Below are positions 18,551-30,489 of a DNA stretch of 54,618 nucleotides, piece by piece. Under the pieces are notes generated by a model that saw nothing but the letters and a program-made list of their open reading frames with translations, was not told the DNA's origin and ran no database searches. The position numbers were made by a program, and so were the translations under genes. Every line of letters begins with the position of its first letter. The first letter of the stretch is position 1. The DNA comes from Streptomyces sp. NRRL B-24085 (GTDB taxonomy: Bacteria; Actinomycetota; Actinomycetes; Streptomycetales; Streptomycetaceae), in assembly GCF_001282115.1 (NCBI RefSeq), contig NZ_LJBR01000052.1:1-54618 (forward strand). Direction: 5' to 3'.

Positions 18551-20662
18551 ATGGCCGACCCCTCCAGCTACCGCCCCAAACCAGGGGAGATCCCTGACAC
18601 TCCCGGGGTGTACAGGTTCCGCGACGAGCACCGCCGGGTGATCTACGTCGGAAAGGCGAAGAGCCTGCGTCAGCGCCTGGCGAACTACTTCCAGGACCTG
18701 GCGAGCCTGCACCCCCGCACCCGCACGATGGTGACCACGGCTGCGTCCGTGGAGTGGACGGTGGTGTCCACGGAGGTCGAGGCCCTGCAACTGGAGTACT
18801 CCTGGATCAAGGAGTTCGACCCCCGGTTCAACGTCAAGTACCGCGACGACAAGAGCTACCCGTACCTCGCCGTGACGATGAACGAGGAGTTCCCGCGCGT
18901 GCAGGTGATGCGCGGCCACAAACGCAAGGGCGTGCGGTACTTCGGGCCGTACGGGCACGCGTGGGCGATCCGCGACACCGTCGACCTCCTGCTGCGCGTC
19001 TTCCCCGTCCGCACCTGCTCCGCCGGCGTCTTCAAGAACGCCGCCCGCACCGGCCGCCCCTGCCTCCTCGGCTACATCGGCAAGTGCTCGGCGCCCTGCG
19101 TCGACCGCGTCTCCGCCGAGGAACACCGCGACCTGGCCGAGGACTTCTGCGACTTCATGGCCGGCCGCACCGGGACCTACATCCGCCGTCTGGAACAGCA
19201 GATGGCGGACGCGGCCGAGGAGATGGAGTACGAGCGGGCGGCCCGCCTGCGTGACGACATCGGGGCCCTGAAGAAGGCCATGGAGAAGAGCGCCGTCGTG
19301 CTCGCCGACGCGACCGACGCCGACCTGATCGCGGTCGCCGAGGACGAGCTGGAGGCCGCCGTCCAGATCTTCCACGTCCGCGGCGGACGCGTCCGCGGCC
19401 AGCGCGGCTGGGTCACCGACAAGGTCGAGGAGATCACCACCGGCGCCCTCGTCGAGCACGCCCTCCAGCAGCTCTACGGCGAGGAGAAGGGCGACGCGGT
19501 CCCCAAGGAGGTCCTCGTCCCGGCCCTGCCCGAGCCGGTCGAGCCGGTCCAGGAGTGGCTCGCCGGGCGCCGCGGGGCGGGCGTCTCGCTGCGCATCCCG
19601 CAGCGCGGCGACAAGAAGGCCCTGATGGAGACCGTGCAGCGCAACGCCCAGCAGGCTCTCGTCCTCCACAAGACCAAGCGCGCCTCCGACCTGACCACGC
19701 GCTCGCGTGCCCTGGAGGAGATCGCCGAGGCCCTCGACCTGGACAGCGCCCCGCTCAGGATCGAGTGCTACGACATCTCCCACCTCCAGGGCGACGACGT
19801 GGTCGCGTCCATGGTCGTCTTCGAGGACGGGCTCCAGCGCAAGAGCGAGTACCGCCGCTTCCAGATCAAGGGCTTCGCGGGCCAGGACGACGTCCGGTCC
19901 ATGCACGAGGTGATCTCCCGCCGCTTCCGGCGGTACCTGTCCGAGAAGGAGAAGACCGGCGAGTGGGTGGACGACGCCTCCCAGACCGGCCTCAAGGACG
20001 CCTCCGGCAACGACCTCCCGGCCGTCTCCGGGACCGGCGCCGACGGCGCCCCCGGCAACGGCCTCAAGGAGGACAACGGCCGCCCCAAGAAGTTCGCCTA
20101 CCCGCCCCAGCTCGTCGTCGTCGACGGCGGACAGCCCCAGGTGGCCGCCGCCAAGAGGGCCCTGGACGAGCTCGGCATCGACGACATCGCCGTCTGCGGC
20201 CTCGCCAAGCGCCTGGAGGAGGTCTGGCTGCCGGAGGAGGACGACCCGGTCGTGCTGCCCCGCACCAGCGAAGGCCTGTACCTTCTCCAGCGGGTCCGTG
20301 ACGAGGCCCACCGCTTCGCGATCACCTACCAGCGCACCAAGCGGTCCCAGCGTTTCCGGTCGAGCCCGCTCGACGACGTCCCTGGCCTCGGGGACACGCG
20401 CAAGCAGGCCCTGCTGAAACACTTCGGTTCCCTGAAGAAACTACGATCCGCCACCATCGACCAGATCTGCGAGGTCCCCGGCATAGGCCGCAAGACGGCC
20501 GAGACGATCGCCGTGGCCCTCGCCCAGGCGGCCCCGGCCGCGCCCGCCGTCAACACGGCGACTGGAGAGATCATGGATAACGAGGAACCCGTCACCACGG
20601 GTTCCGGTGGGGGCCCCGTGACGGCGGGCGCCCCGGACGAACGACGGGGGCAGGAGACATGA
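18551..20662 (+). CDS. uvrC: UvrABC excinuclease subunit C
   Basis: A 703-residue nuclease that makes both incisions in nucleotide excision repair. The N-terminal GIY-YIG domain (about residues 15-95) shows [20 protein letters not shown]. The UvrB-binding UVR motif is near residue 215 ([15 protein letters not shown]). The RNase-H-like second nuclease includes [22 protein letters not shown] and [16 protein letters not shown], and a C-terminal helix-hairpin-helix pair follows ([30 protein letters not shown]). A Gly/Asn-rich insertion near residue 480-510 and a 50-residue tail are actinobacterial extras. First gene of a coupled set; its stop overlaps the rapZ start (ATGA). Confidence 0.97.
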   Translation: MADPSSYRPKPGEIPDTPGVYRFRDEHRRVIYVGKAKSLRQRLANYFQDLASLHPRTRTMVTTAASVEWTVVSTEVEALQLEYSWIKEFDPRFNVKYRDDKSYPYLAVTMNEEFPRVQVMRGHKRKGVRYFGPYGHAWAIRDTVDLLLRVFPVRTCSAGVFKNAARTGRPCLLGYIGKCSAPCVDRVSAEEHRDLAEDFCDFMAGRTGTYIRRLEQQMADAAEEMEYERAARLRDDIGALKKAMEKSAVVLADATDADLIAVAEDELEAAVQIFHVRGGRVRGQRGWVTDKVEEITTGALVEHALQQLYGEEKGDAVPKEVLVPALPEPVEPVQEWLAGRRGAGVSLRIPQRGDKKALMETVQRNAQQALVLHKTKRASDLTTRSRALEEIAEALDLDSAPLRIECYDISHLQGDDVVASMVVFEDGLQRKSEYRRFQIKGFAGQDDVRSMHEVISRRFRRYLSEKEKTGEWVDDASQTGLKDASGNDLPAVSGTGADGAPGNGLKEDNGRPKKFAYPPQLVVVDGGQPQVAAAKRALDELGIDDIAVCGLAKRLEEVWLPEEDDPVVLPRTSEGLYLLQRVRDEAHRFAITYQRTKRSQRFRSSPLDDVPGLGDTRKQALLKHFGSLKKLRSATIDQICEVPGIGRKTAETIAVALAQAAPAAPAVNTATGEIMDNEEPVTTGSGGGPVTAGAPDERRGQET

Positions 20663-21618
20663 ATGTGAACGAGCACGAAGAACGACAGGACCAGAGTGGA
20701 GAAGAAGCACAGGTGAGCCCGGGCGCGACCCTCGACGCGGCGGGAGTCCCGGAGGCCGCCATCCCCGAGCTGGTGATCATCTCCGGGATGTCCGGCGCCG
20801 GCCGCTCCACCGCCGCCAAGTGCCTGGAGGACCTCGGCTGGTTCGTCGTGGACAACCTCCCGCCCGCCCTGATCCCCACCATGGTGGAGCTCGGCGCCCG
20901 CTCCCAGGGCAATGTCGCCCGGATCGCGGTGGTCGTGGACGTCCGCGGCCGGCGCTTCTTCGACAACCTCCGCGAGTCCCTCGCCGACCTGGAGGCCAAG
21001 CACGTCACCCGGCGGATCGTCTTCCTGGAGTCCTCCGACGAGGCCCTGGTGCGCCGCTTCGAGTCCGTGCGCCGCCCGCACCCCCTCCAGGGCGACGGCC
21101 GGATCGTCGACGGCATCGACGCCGAGCGCGAACTCCTGCGCGAGCTGCGCGGCGACGCCGACCTGGTCATCGACACCTCCAGCCTCAACGTGCACGAGCT
21201 GCGCGCCAAGATGGACGCCCAGTTCGCCGGTGAGGAGGAGCCCGAACTCCGCGCCACCGTGATGTCCTTCGGCTTCAAGTACGGCCTGCCCGTCGACGCC
21301 GACCTGGTCGCGGACATGCGGTTCCTGCCCAACCCGCACTGGGTGCCGGAGCTGCGGCCCTTCACCGGTCTCAACGAGGAGGTGTCGGCGTACGTCTTCA
21401 ACCAGCCCGGCGCCAAGGAGTTCCTCGACCGCTACGCCGAGCTGCTGCGCCTCATCGCGGCCGGCTACCGCCGCGAGGGCAAGCGGTACGTGACCATCGC
21501 CATCGGCTGCACCGGCGGCAAGCACCGCTCGGTCGCCACGTCGGAGAAGCTCGCCGCGCGCCTCGCGGCCGAGGGTGTGGAGACGGTGGTCGTACACCGG
21601 GACATGGGACGGGAATGA
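20659..21618 (+). CDS. rapZ: RapZ/YvcJ family nucleotide-binding protein
   Basis: A 319-residue P-loop protein with Walker A GMSGAGRS at residues 43-50, the [15 protein letters not shown] segment, and the conserved C-terminal domain ending [21 protein letters not shown]. In E. coli RapZ controls GlmZ/GlmY sRNAs and GlcN6P supply; in Gram-positives its role is unclear. A 40-residue acidic N-terminal extension precedes the P-loop domain. It overlaps uvrC by 4 bp and yvcK by 4 bp, so translation is probably coupled. The rapZ-yvcK-whiA trio is conserved across Gram-positive bacteria. Confidence 0.96.
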   Translation: MNVNEHEERQDQSGEEAQVSPGATLDAAGVPEAAIPELVIISGMSGAGRSTAAKCLEDLGWFVVDNLPPALIPTMVELGARSQGNVARIAVVVDVRGRRFFDNLRESLADLEAKHVTRRIVFLESSDEALVRRFESVRRPHPLQGDGRIVDGIDAERELLRELRGDADLVIDTSSLNVHELRAKMDAQFAGEEEPELRATVMSFGFKYGLPVDADLVADMRFLPNPHWVPELRPFTGLNEEVSAYVFNQPGAKEFLDRYAELLRLIAAGYRREGKRYVTIAIGCTGGKHRSVATSEKLAARLAAEGVETVVVHRDMGRE

Positions 21619-22682
21619 CCGCACGTAGTCCGCGGCTGAGCAGGCTGCGCAGGGCCGTCCCCGAAGGGCGGGCGGCCCGCCCCGCCGAGGCCCGCGGGGC
21701 CCGGCCCCGCCGGCGCGGTGCCCAGCCCAAGGTGGTCGCGCTCGGCGGCGGCATGGGCCTGTCCGCCTCGCTCGCCGCCCTGCGCCGGATCACCGGCGAC
21801 CTCACCGCCGTCGTCACCGTGGCCGACGACGGCGGCTCCAGCGGGCGCCTGCGCGACGAGCTGGGCGTCCTGCCGCCCGGCGACCTGCGCAAGGCGCTGG
21901 CCGCGCTGTGCGGCGACGACGACTGGGGCCAGACCTGGGCCCGGGTCATCCAGCACCGCTTCCAGTCCAAGGGCGACCTGCACGAACACGCGGTCGGCAA
22001 TCTGCTGATCGTCGCCCTGTGGGAGCAGCTCGGCGACCACGTCCAGGCCCTCGACCTGGTCGGCAGGCTCCTGGGCGCCCATGGCCGGGTGCTGCCCATG
22101 TCCGCGGTACCCCTGGAGCTCCAGGCCCTGGTCAAGGGACACGACCCGGAGCGGCCCGAGGACGTGGACACCGTACGGGGACAGGCGACCGTGGCGCTGA
22201 CCCCGGGCGAGGTGCAGTCGGTGCACCTGGTGCCGCACGACCCGCCCGCGGTCCCCGAGGCGGTCGAGGCGGTCCGGGACGCGGACTGGGTGGTCCTCGG
22301 CCCCGGCTCGTGGTTCTCCTCGGTCATCCCGCACCTGCTCGTGCCGGAACTGCTGGACGCGCTCACGCAGACGAAGGCGCGCCGGGTACTCTCCCTGAAC
22401 CTCGCACCGCAGCCGGGAGAAACCGATGGCTTCTCCCCGCAGCGTCATTTGGAGGTTTTGGGACGACACGCCCCTAAACTCGCCCTGGACGTGGTGCTGG
22501 CCGACCAGGCCGCCGTGCCCGACCGCGACTCACTGACCGATGCCGCCAAGCGGTTCGGCGCCGCGGTCGAGCTGGCGCCGGTGGCCCGGCCCGACGGAAC
22601 CCCGAGGCACGACCCGGAGCTGTTGGCCGCCGCGTACGACCGTATTTTTCGGATGCATGGAAGGATCGGCCCATGGCGATGA
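21615..22682 (+). CDS. yvcK: YvcK/CofD-like family protein (gluconeogenesis / cell-envelope factor)
   Basis: A 355-residue CofD/YvcK-fold protein. Conserved motifs are [36 protein letters not shown] and [13 protein letters not shown] at the N-terminal half, [13 protein letters not shown] in the middle, and [18 protein letters not shown] in the second half. YvcK binds UDP-sugars and supports peptidoglycan synthesis on gluconeogenic carbon. An Arg/Ala/Pro-rich N-terminal extension of about 35 residues precedes the fold. Starts within the rapZ stop (ATGA) and overlaps whiA by 10 bp. Confidence 0.95.
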   Translation: MTARSPRLSRLRRAVPEGRAARPAEARGARPRRRGAQPKVVALGGGMGLSASLAALRRITGDLTAVVTVADDGGSSGRLRDELGVLPPGDLRKALAALCGDDDWGQTWARVIQHRFQSKGDLHEHAVGNLLIVALWEQLGDHVQALDLVGRLLGAHGRVLPMSAVPLELQALVKGHDPERPEDVDTVRGQATVALTPGEVQSVHLVPHDPPAVPEAVEAVRDADWVVLGPGSWFSSVIPHLLVPELLDALTQTKARRVLSLNLAPQPGETDGFSPQRHLEVLGRHAPKLALDVVLADQAAVPDRDSLTDAAKRFGAAVELAPVARPDGTPRHDPELLAAAYDRIFRMHGRIGPWR

Positions 22683-23662
22683 CGGCAGCGGTGAAGGACG
22701 AGATCTCCCGGCTCCCCGTCACCCGGACCTGCTGCAGAAAGGCGGAGGTCTCCGCCATTCTGCGGTTCGCCGGCGGCCTCCACCTGGTGAGCGGGCGCAT
22801 TGTGATCGAGGCGGAGCTGGACACCGCGATGGCGGCCCGCCGCCTCAAGCGGGACATCCTGGAGATCTTCGGCCACAGCTCCGAACTGATCGTGATGGCT
22901 CCGGGCGGGCTGCGCCGCGGCTCGCGCTACGTCGTCCGGGTCGTCGCCGGCGGTGACCAGCTCGCCCGCCAGACCGGCCTGGTCGACGGCCGGGGCCGAC
23001 CGATCCGGGGCCTGCCCCCGCAGGTCGTCTCGGGTGCCACCTGTGACGCCGAGGCCGCCTGGCGCGGGGCCTTCCTGGCGCACGGCTCGCTCACCGAGCC
23101 CGGCCGCTCCTCCTCCCTGGAGGTGACCTGCCCGGGCCCGGAGGCCGCGCTCGCGCTGGTCGGCGCCGCCCGCCGCCTGTCGATCGCCGCCAAGGCCCGC
23201 GAGGTGCGCGGCGTGGACCGCGTGGTCGTCCGCGACGGTGACGCCATCGGCGCCCTGCTCACCCGTCTGGGTGCCCACGAGTCGGTGCTCGCCTGGGAGG
23301 AGCGCCGGATGCGCCGCGAGGTGCGGGCCACGGCGAACCGGCTCGCCAACTTCGACGACGCCAACCTCCGCCGCTCCGCGCGCGCGGCCGTCGCCGCCGG
23401 GGCGCGGGTCCAGCGGGCCCTGGAGATCCTCGCCGACGACGTGCCCGAGCACCTCGCGGCCGCCGGACGGCTGCGAATGGAGCACAAGCAGGCCTCGCTG
23501 GAGGAGCTGGGCGCGCTCGCCGACCCGCCGCTGACCAAGGACGCCGTCGCCGGCCGTATCCGCCGGCTGCTCGCGATGGCCGACAAGCGCGCCTCCGACC
23601 TCGGCATCCCGGGCACGGAGTCCAGCATCACCGAGGAGATGGCCGACAACCTCGTCGGCTGA
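22673..23662 (+). CDS. whiA: Sporulation transcription factor WhiA
   Basis: A 329-residue WhiA protein. The N-terminal half is a degenerate LAGLIDADG homing-endonuclease-like domain ([19 protein letters not shown] near the start). The C-terminal half carries the HTH DNA-binding domain (LASLEEL-like segment [20 protein letters not shown], then [17 protein letters not shown]). WhiA works with WhiB to switch on sporulation-septation genes such as ftsZ in streptomycetes. ATG 22673 overlaps the end of yvcK. No inserted or missing domain is seen. A strong hairpin follows the stop. Confidence 0.97.
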   Translation: MAMTAAVKDEISRLPVTRTCCRKAEVSAILRFAGGLHLVSGRIVIEAELDTAMAARRLKRDILEIFGHSSELIVMAPGGLRRGSRYVVRVVAGGDQLARQTGLVDGRGRPIRGLPPQVVSGATCDAEAAWRGAFLAHGSLTEPGRSSSLEVTCPGPEAALALVGAARRLSIAAKAREVRGVDRVVVRDGDAIGALLTRLGAHESVLAWEERRMRREVRATANRLANFDDANLRRSARAAVAAGARVQRALEILADDVPEHLAAAGRLRMEHKQASLEELGALADPPLTKDAVAGRIRRLLAMADKRASDLGIPGTESSITEEMADNLVG

Positions 23663-23690
23663 CGGCCCCTCACCTGACCGCTCCTCACCA

Positions 23691-23729
23691 CGCCGGTGCC
23701 GACGCCCCCTCGGGCCGTCGGCACCGGCG
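23691..23729 (+). terminator. Terminator hairpin after whiA
   Basis: Perfect 13-bp stem CGCCGGTGCCGAC (23691-23703) / GTCGGCACCGGCG (23717-23729), followed by TTTGCGT. It ends the uvrC-rapZ-yvcK-whiA unit. Confidence 0.8.
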
Positions 23730-23823
23730 TTTGCGTATCCGTGAGGCACCCTTGACTGGATCATGAACTGTCATGAGCCTGGCATCTGTTCGCTGCTGTG
23801 GCGGACCACCGCAAGGGGGGCTC

Positions 23824-26775
23824 ATGAGACGAAGAGCGAGACCGATCCTCGCTGTTGGCGCGCTCCTGCTCGGCGGCGCGGGCATCGCACCCGTCGCCCA
23901 TGCCGCGCAGAGCGCCGGTTCTCCTGATCCGAACGAAGTCAAGGTCTTCCGCGCCGAGGTCACCAGCGGGCAGGTACCCCTGCTGCTGGCGGCCGGGCAG
24001 GACGGCCACGAACTGAGCGAGCAGGTGCCCGCGAAGGGCACCGCGACCGTCGAGGTCTACCTCACCGACCAGGAAGCGGAGAAGCTCGAGGCGAAGGGCG
24101 TCGAGCTCACCGAGCACACCCTGACCGCCAAGGCCGAGGCCCGCGTGGAGAAGGCGGCCGAAGGTGTGTTCCGGCCGTACAGCGGAAGCGGCGGGCTCAG
24201 GGAGGAACTCCTCGCCACCGCCCGCGCCAACCCCGGTCTCACCAAGGTCGTCTCCATCGGCAAGACGGTCAACGGCAAGGACATCCTCGCCCTCAAGCTC
24301 ACCAAGAACGCGAAGAAGTCCAAGGACGGCGCCAAACCCTCCGTCCTCTACATGTCCAACCAGCACGCGCGCGAGTGGATCACGCCGGAGATGACACGGC
24401 GGCTGCTCCACCACTACGTCGACAACTACCAGCGCGACAAGCGCATCAGGAAGATCGTCGACTCCACCGAACTGTGGTTCGTCCTGTCGGCCAACCCCGA
24501 CGGCTACGACTACACCTTCCAGAGCGAAGACAACCGCCTGTGGCGCAAGAACCTGCGCGACAACAACGGCGACGGCACGATCCGCGTGGGCGACGGCGTC
24601 GACCTCAACCGCAACTTCTCCTACAAGTGGGGCTACGACAACGAGGGTTCGTCCCCCAACCCCACCAGCGAGACCTATCGCGGCCCGGCCCCGTCCTCGG
24701 AACCCGAGACCAAGGCCCTGGACGCCTTCGAGAAGCGGATCGGCTTCACCTACGGCATCAACTACCACTCCGCGGCCGAACTCCTCCTCTACGGCGTCGG
24801 CTGGCAGGTGGCCACCGACACACCCGACGACGTCCTCTACAGGGCGCTCGCCGGCACCCCGGAGAACTCCGCGATCCCCGGCTACCGCCCGCAGGTCTCC
24901 TCGGAGCTGTACACCACCAACGGCGAGGCGGACGGCCACGCGTCGAACGTCAACGGCCTGGCGATGTTCACCCCCGAGATGTCGACCTGCCAGACGGCCT
25001 CGGACCTCGACCCGAACGACCAGTGGAACGCGGCCGACTGCCAGTCGGTCTTCAACTTCCCGGACGACGAGAAGCTGATCCAGCAGGAGTTCGAGAAGAA
25101 CATCCCCTTCGCGCTCTCCGTCGCCGAGTCCGCGGCCCGGCCCGACCAGCCGAAGTCCTCGCTCGGTCTGAAGGCCGCCGACTTCACCCCGAAGACGTTC
25201 ACCACGTCCTACGCGCGCGGCGCCGACCAGGAGGTCTCCGTCGTCGCCCGCAGGTCGGTGCGCGACAAGGAGCTCAAGTACCGCGTCAACGGCGGCCGTA
25301 CGCACGAGAGGGACCTCAGGGCCTGGAAGGGCGGCGAGACCTACGGCGGTGAGGACAACCTCTACTTCGACGAGTACCGGGCCGAGGTCGAGGACGCCGA
25401 CCCGGGCGACAGGGTCGAGGTCTGGTTCACCGGCCGGGCGAAGAGCGGAAAGCCCACCGCCAGCGCGCACTTCACGTACACCGTGGCCGAACGGCCGCGC
25501 GCCGACGTGCTCGTGGTCGCCGAGGAGGGCGCGACCGCCGCACAGGCGCAGACGTACGTGGACGCGCTGAAGGCAGCCGGCCGCAAGGCGATCGTCTGGA
25601 ACGTCGCCACTCAGGGCGCACCCGACGCGCTCGGGGTCCTGGACCACTTCAGGTCGGTCGTCCACTACACGGGCGCGACCGTCCCGGGCAATCCCACCCA
25701 GCTCCAGCTGCGCGCCTTCCTCAACGAGGGCGGCAAGCTGATCGAGGCGGGCGAGCGGGCCGGCGGCAGCGTCGACCTGGGCGGCGGCACGCTGTCCAAC
25801 GACTTCAGCCAGTACTACCTGGGCGCCTACACCCGCACGACCCTGCCGGGCGCCACCGCCTTCCAGGGCACCGGCAAGCTCACCGGGACCGCCGGCACCC
25901 TCGGTGCCGCCCCCGGCAACCCGCTGGACGCGGCAGGCTCCTTCAGCGTCACCTCGGACAACCTGCCCGTGGCGACCTTCCCGCAGTTCGCGAGCGCGGG
26001 AGCGGGGACGTACCCGGGCACGCCCAACCCGTACGGGCCGTACGAGGGCACCTCCATGGCCGCCGTCACGCACAGCGACTACGCCTGGAACCGCCTCACC
26101 CGCACCATCGACCTCACCCAGGTGACCGCCGCGCAGGCGCCCACGCTGCGCACCCGGCTGCTGTGGGACACCGAGGAGGGCTACGACCACGCTGTCCTGG
26201 AGGCGCACACCGCCGGGGCCGACGACTGGACCACGCTCCCCGAGAAGAACGGCGCCACCAGCACCGCGGTGCCCGCCGAGTGCGGGGCCGGGTTCTTCAT
26301 CGCGGCCCACCCCGCGCTCAAGCGGTATCTGACGCAGGGGACCGACGGCTGCACGGCCACCGGCACCAGCGGCCAGTGGAACAGCCTCACCGGGGCGTCG
26401 GCCGGCTGGCAGGACGTCTCCTTCGACCTGTCCGCGTACGCCGGCAAGAAGGTCGAGGTCTCGCTCAGCTACATCACCGACCCGGGTTCCGGCGGGCGCG
26501 GTGTCCTCGCGGACAACGCCTCCGTGGTCGTCGGCGGCCAGGCCACCGAGACCGAGGGCTTCGAGACCTCGCTCGGCGCGTGGAGCGTGCCCGGGCCGCC
26601 CGCGGGCAGCCCCGCGGTCGTGAAGGACTGGGGGCGCGCCGGAGAGCTGTTCAAGACGTACGGCGCGGTCACCACGGACGACACCGTGCTGCTGGGCTTC
26701 GGCCTGGAGCACGTCACCGCGGCGGCCGACCGCACGGCCCTGATCCGCAAGGCACTGGCGGCCGTCGGCGGGTGA
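23824..26775 (+). CDS. Secreted M14 zinc carboxypeptidase, large multidomain form
   Basis: A 983-residue exported protein. The signal peptide is MRRRARPILAVGALLLGG with cleavage near AHAA. The M14 catalytic domain has zinc ligands H181 and E184 in QHAREW and H315 in INYHS, and catalytic E385 in AMFTPEMS. From about residue 560 a glutamine-amidotransferase/ThuA-like domain follows (ADVLVVAEEGATAAQAQTYV, then FLNEGGKLIEAGE). From about 780 comes a beta-sandwich resembling the C-terminal domain of immune inhibitor A (M6) peptidases. ATG 23824 is chosen over the one at 23773 because the signal starts there and AAGGGGGG precedes it. Substrate is extracellular peptide or protein; specificity pocket not assigned. 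Confidence 0.93.
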   Translation: MRRRARPILAVGALLLGGAGIAPVAHAAQSAGSPDPNEVKVFRAEVTSGQVPLLLAAGQDGHELSEQVPAKGTATVEVYLTDQEAEKLEAKGVELTEHTLTAKAEARVEKAAEGVFRPYSGSGGLREELLATARANPGLTKVVSIGKTVNGKDILALKLTKNAKKSKDGAKPSVLYMSNQHAREWITPEMTRRLLHHYVDNYQRDKRIRKIVDSTELWFVLSANPDGYDYTFQSEDNRLWRKNLRDNNGDGTIRVGDGVDLNRNFSYKWGYDNEGSSPNPTSETYRGPAPSSEPETKALDAFEKRIGFTYGINYHSAAELLLYGVGWQVATDTPDDVLYRALAGTPENSAIPGYRPQVSSELYTTNGEADGHASNVNGLAMFTPEMSTCQTASDLDPNDQWNAADCQSVFNFPDDEKLIQQEFEKNIPFALSVAESAARPDQPKSSLGLKAADFTPKTFTTSYARGADQEVSVVARRSVRDKELKYRVNGGRTHERDLRAWKGGETYGGEDNLYFDEYRAEVEDADPGDRVEVWFTGRAKSGKPTASAHFTYTVAERPRADVLVVAEEGATAAQAQTYVDALKAAGRKAIVWNVATQGAPDALGVLDHFRSVVHYTGATVPGNPTQLQLRAFLNEGGKLIEAGERAGGSVDLGGGTLSNDFSQYYLGAYTRTTLPGATAFQGTGKLTGTAGTLGAAPGNPLDAAGSFSVTSDNLPVATFPQFASAGAGTYPGTPNPYGPYEGTSMAAVTHSDYAWNRLTRTIDLTQVTAAQAPTLRTRLLWDTEEGYDHAVLEAHTAGADDWTTLPEKNGATSTAVPAECGAGFFIAAHPALKRYLTQGTDGCTATGTSGQWNSLTGASAGWQDVSFDLSAYAGKKVEVSLSYITDPGSGGRGVLADNASVVVGGQATETEGFETSLGAWSVPGPPAGSPAVVKDWGRAGELFKTYGAVTTDDTVLLGFGLEHVTAAADRTALIRKALAAVGG

Positions 26776-26799
26776 ACCCATGGTGACCCGGAGTAGTGA

Positions 26800-27996
<1,197 letters not shown>

Positions 27997-28024
27997 TCCC
28001 AGAGCAGGCACCTTGACATGAGAG

Positions 28025-28064
28025 CAGGGCCCGGGCGGCGCAGGGACGCGCCGCCCGGGCCCTG
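28025..28064 (+). terminator. Hairpin between gap and pgk
   Basis: Perfect 17-bp stem (28025-28041 / 28048-28064) with AGGGAC loop; very GC-rich and without a U-tract. It could terminate gap transcripts or protect their 3-prime end. Confidence 0.8.
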
Positions 28065-28120
28065 ACTCACGTGCTGAACAGCCCTCGTACGATCAGAGCA
28101 CCCTCACCAGGAGTTCCCTC

Positions 28121-29332
28121 ATGAAGACGATCGACGAACTTCTCGCCGAAGGCGTGGACGGCAAGCGGGTCTTCGTCCGCGCCGACCTCAACGTGCCGCT
28201 CGCCGACGGCCGCATCACCGACGACGGCCGCATCCGCGCCGTCCTGCCCACCGTCAAGGCCCTCGCGGACGCGGGCGCCAAGGTGGTCGTGGCCTCGCAC
28301 CTGGGCCGCCCCAAGGGCGCCCCGGACCCGGCCTTCTCCCTGCTCCCGGCCGCCGAGCGGCTCGGCGAACTCCTGGACGCCCCCGTGGCCTTCGCCCAGG
28401 ACACCGTCGGCCCCGCCGCGCACGACGCCGTGAACGGCCTCCAGCCCGGCCAGGTCGCCGTGATCGAGAACCTGCGCTTCAACGCCGGCGAGACCTCCAA
28501 GGACGACACCGAGCGCGGCGAGTTCGCGGACCGGCTGGCAGCCCTCGCGGACGTCTACGTCGGCGACGGCTTCGGCGCGGTGCACCGCAAGCACGCCTCG
28601 GTCTTCGACCTCCCGGCCCGGCTGCCGCACTACGCCGGCTACCTCATCGCCACCGAGGTCGGCGTCCTGAAGAAGCTCACCGACGACGTCCAGCGGCCCT
28701 ACGTGGTCGTGCTCGGCGGCGCCAAGGTCTCCGACAAGCTCGCCGTCATCGACGAGCTGCTCGGCAAGGCCGACCGCATCCTCATCGGCGGCGGCATGGC
28801 CTTCACCTTCCTCAAGGCCAAGGGCCACGAGGTCGGCGCCTCCCTGCTCCAGGAGGACCAGATCCCGGCGGTCCTGGAGTACATCGCGCGCGCCGAGAAG
28901 ACCGGTGTCGAGCTGGTCCTGCCGGTCGACGCCGTGGTCGCCCCGGAGTTCCCGGACCTGAAGACCAAGGCCCCGGCCGACGCCACCACCGTCGCCGCCG
29001 ACGCCATCCCGTCCGACCGGATGGGCCTGGACATCGGCCCGGCGTCCGGCAAGCTGTACGCCTCGAAGATCACCGACGCCGCCACCGTCTTCTGGAACGG
29101 CCCGATGGGCGTCTTCGAGCACCCCGAGTTCGCCGAGGGCACCAAGGCGGTCGCCCAGGCCCTCCTCGACTCCTCGGCCTTCACGGTCGTCGGCGGCGGC
29201 GACTCCGCCGCGGCCGTCCGCATCCTGGGCTTCGACGAGAACGCGTTCGGACACATCTCGACCGGTGGCGGCGCCTCCCTCGAATACCTCGAGGGCAAGA
29301 CGCTCCCCGGCCTCGCCGCACTGGAGGACTGA
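28121..29332 (+). CDS. pgk: Phosphoglycerate kinase
   Basis: A 403-residue two-domain kinase: 1,3-bisphosphoglycerate + ADP to 3-phosphoglycerate + ATP. Substrate-binding RVFVRADLNVPLADG and SHLGRPKG are near the N-terminus, VVLGGAKVSDKLAVI marks the nucleotide domain, and the C-terminal STGGGASLEYLEGKTLPG helix-loop is intact. ATG 28121 has AGGAG at good spacing. tpiA follows after 6 bp, so the two are co-translated. Confidence 0.98.
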   Translation: MKTIDELLAEGVDGKRVFVRADLNVPLADGRITDDGRIRAVLPTVKALADAGAKVVVASHLGRPKGAPDPAFSLLPAAERLGELLDAPVAFAQDTVGPAAHDAVNGLQPGQVAVIENLRFNAGETSKDDTERGEFADRLAALADVYVGDGFGAVHRKHASVFDLPARLPHYAGYLIATEVGVLKKLTDDVQRPYVVVLGGAKVSDKLAVIDELLGKADRILIGGGMAFTFLKAKGHEVGASLLQEDQIPAVLEYIARAEKTGVELVLPVDAVVAPEFPDLKTKAPADATTVAADAIPSDRMGLDIGPASGKLYASKITDAATVFWNGPMGVFEHPEFAEGTKAVAQALLDSSAFTVVGGGDSAAAVRILGFDENAFGHISTGGGASLEYLEGKTLPGLAALED

Positions 29333-29338
29333 CCCCGC

Positions 29339-30115
29339 ATGACCACTCGCACGCCGATCATGGCGGGTAACTGGAAGATGAACCTCAACCACCTCGAGGC
29401 CATCGCACACGTCCAGAAGCTCGCCTTCGCCCTCGCCGACAAGGACTACGAGGCCGTCGAGGTCGCCGTCCTGCCGCCCTTCACCGACCTGCGTTCCGTG
29501 CAGACCCTGGTCGACGGAGACAAGCTCAGGATCAAGTACGGCGCCCAGGACCTCTCGGCGCACGACTCGGGCGCCTACACCGGTGAGATCTCCGGCTCGA
29601 TGCTGGCCAAGCTGAAGTGCACGTACGTGGCCATCGGCCACTCCGAGCGCCGCCAGTACCACGCCGAGACCGACGAGATCGTCAACGCCAAGGTGAAGGC
29701 CGCCTACAAGCACGGTCTGACCCCGATCCTGTGCGTCGGCGAGGAGCTGGAGGTCCGCGACGCGGGCAACCACGTCTCCCACACCCTCGCCCAGGTCGAG
29801 GGCGGCCTCAAGGACGTCCCCGCCGAGCAGGCCGAGTCCGTCGTCATCGCCTACGAGCCCGTCTGGGCCATCGGCACCGGCAAGGTCTGCGGCGCCGAGG
29901 ACGCCCAGGAGGTCTGCGCCGCCATCCGCGCCAAGGTCGCCGAGCTGTACACCCAGGAGCTGGCCGACAAGGTCCGCATCCAGTACGGCGGCTCCGTCAA
30001 GGCCGGCAACGTGGCCGAGATCATGGCGCAGGCCGACATCGACGGCGCCCTGGTCGGCGGTGCCTCGCTGGACGCCGACGAGTTCGTCAAGATCGTGCGC
30101 TTCCGGGACCAGTAA
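29339..30115 (+). CDS. tpiA: Triosephosphate isomerase
   Basis: A 258-residue TIM barrel. Catalytic residues are Lys13 in AGNWKMN, His101 in [11 protein letters not shown] and Glu173 in [11 protein letters not shown]; the flexible loop 6 follows the Glu. The C-terminal phosphate site [10 protein letters not shown] and GALVGGASL are intact. It interconverts dihydroxyacetone phosphate and glyceraldehyde-3-phosphate. It overlaps the pgk transcript; a hairpin separates it from secG. Confidence 0.98.
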   Translation: MTTRTPIMAGNWKMNLNHLEAIAHVQKLAFALADKDYEAVEVAVLPPFTDLRSVQTLVDGDKLRIKYGAQDLSAHDSGAYTGEISGSMLAKLKCTYVAIGHSERRQYHAETDEIVNAKVKAAYKHGLTPILCVGEELEVRDAGNHVSHTLAQVEGGLKDVPAEQAESVVIAYEPVWAIGTGKVCGAEDAQEVCAAIRAKVAELYTQELADKVRIQYGGSVKAGNVAEIMAQADIDGALVGGASLDADEFVKIVRFRDQ

Positions 30116-30148
30116 GTAGGCCCTGGCGGCGATCCGTCGTACCCTTGC

Positions 30149-30177
30149 GGGGGCATGGCCCTGAAGGCCGTGCCCCC
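30149..30177 (+). terminator. Hairpin between tpiA and secG
   Basis: GGGGGCATGGCC (30149-30160) pairs with GGCCGTGCCCCC (30166-30177), 12 bp with one G-U, loop CTGAA. No long U-tract. Termination or attenuation before secG. Confidence 0.65.
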
Positions 30178-30212
30178 GTCGTTCATCCGAATCCGAGAGA
30201 GTTGGTCCAGCC

Positions 30213-30449
30213 GTGGTTTTGGGGTTCTCGATCGCCCTGATCGTCTTCAGCGGGCTGCTGATGCTGCTGGTGCTGATGCACAAGGGGAAGGGCGGCGGCC
30301 TCTCCGACATGTTCGGTGGCGGCATGCAGTCGTCCGTCGGTGGTTCCTCGGTCGCCGAGCGCAACCTCGACCGCATCACCGTGGTGATCGGTCTGCTGTG
30401 GTTCGCGTGCATTGTCGTACTCGGTCTTCTCATGAAGACGAACAACTGA
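30213..30449 (+). CDS. secG: Preprotein translocase subunit SecG
   Basis: A 78-residue membrane protein with two hydrophobic segments (residues about 3-22 and 54-73). Between them is the typical HKGKGGGLSDMFGGG loop and the SSVAERNLDRITVV segment. SecG assists SecYE during protein export. The start GTG 30213 gives the family N-terminus; the RBS is weak (GAGAGAG further upstream). Placement after tpiA is conserved in actinobacteria. Confidence 0.95.
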   Translation: MVLGFSIALIVFSGLLMLLVLMHKGKGGGLSDMFGGGMQSSVGGSSVAERNLDRITVVIGLLWFACIVVLGLLMKTNN

Positions 30450-30489
30450 GCGGCGACGCCCCACACAGCACGTCCATTCCGCACGTAAG

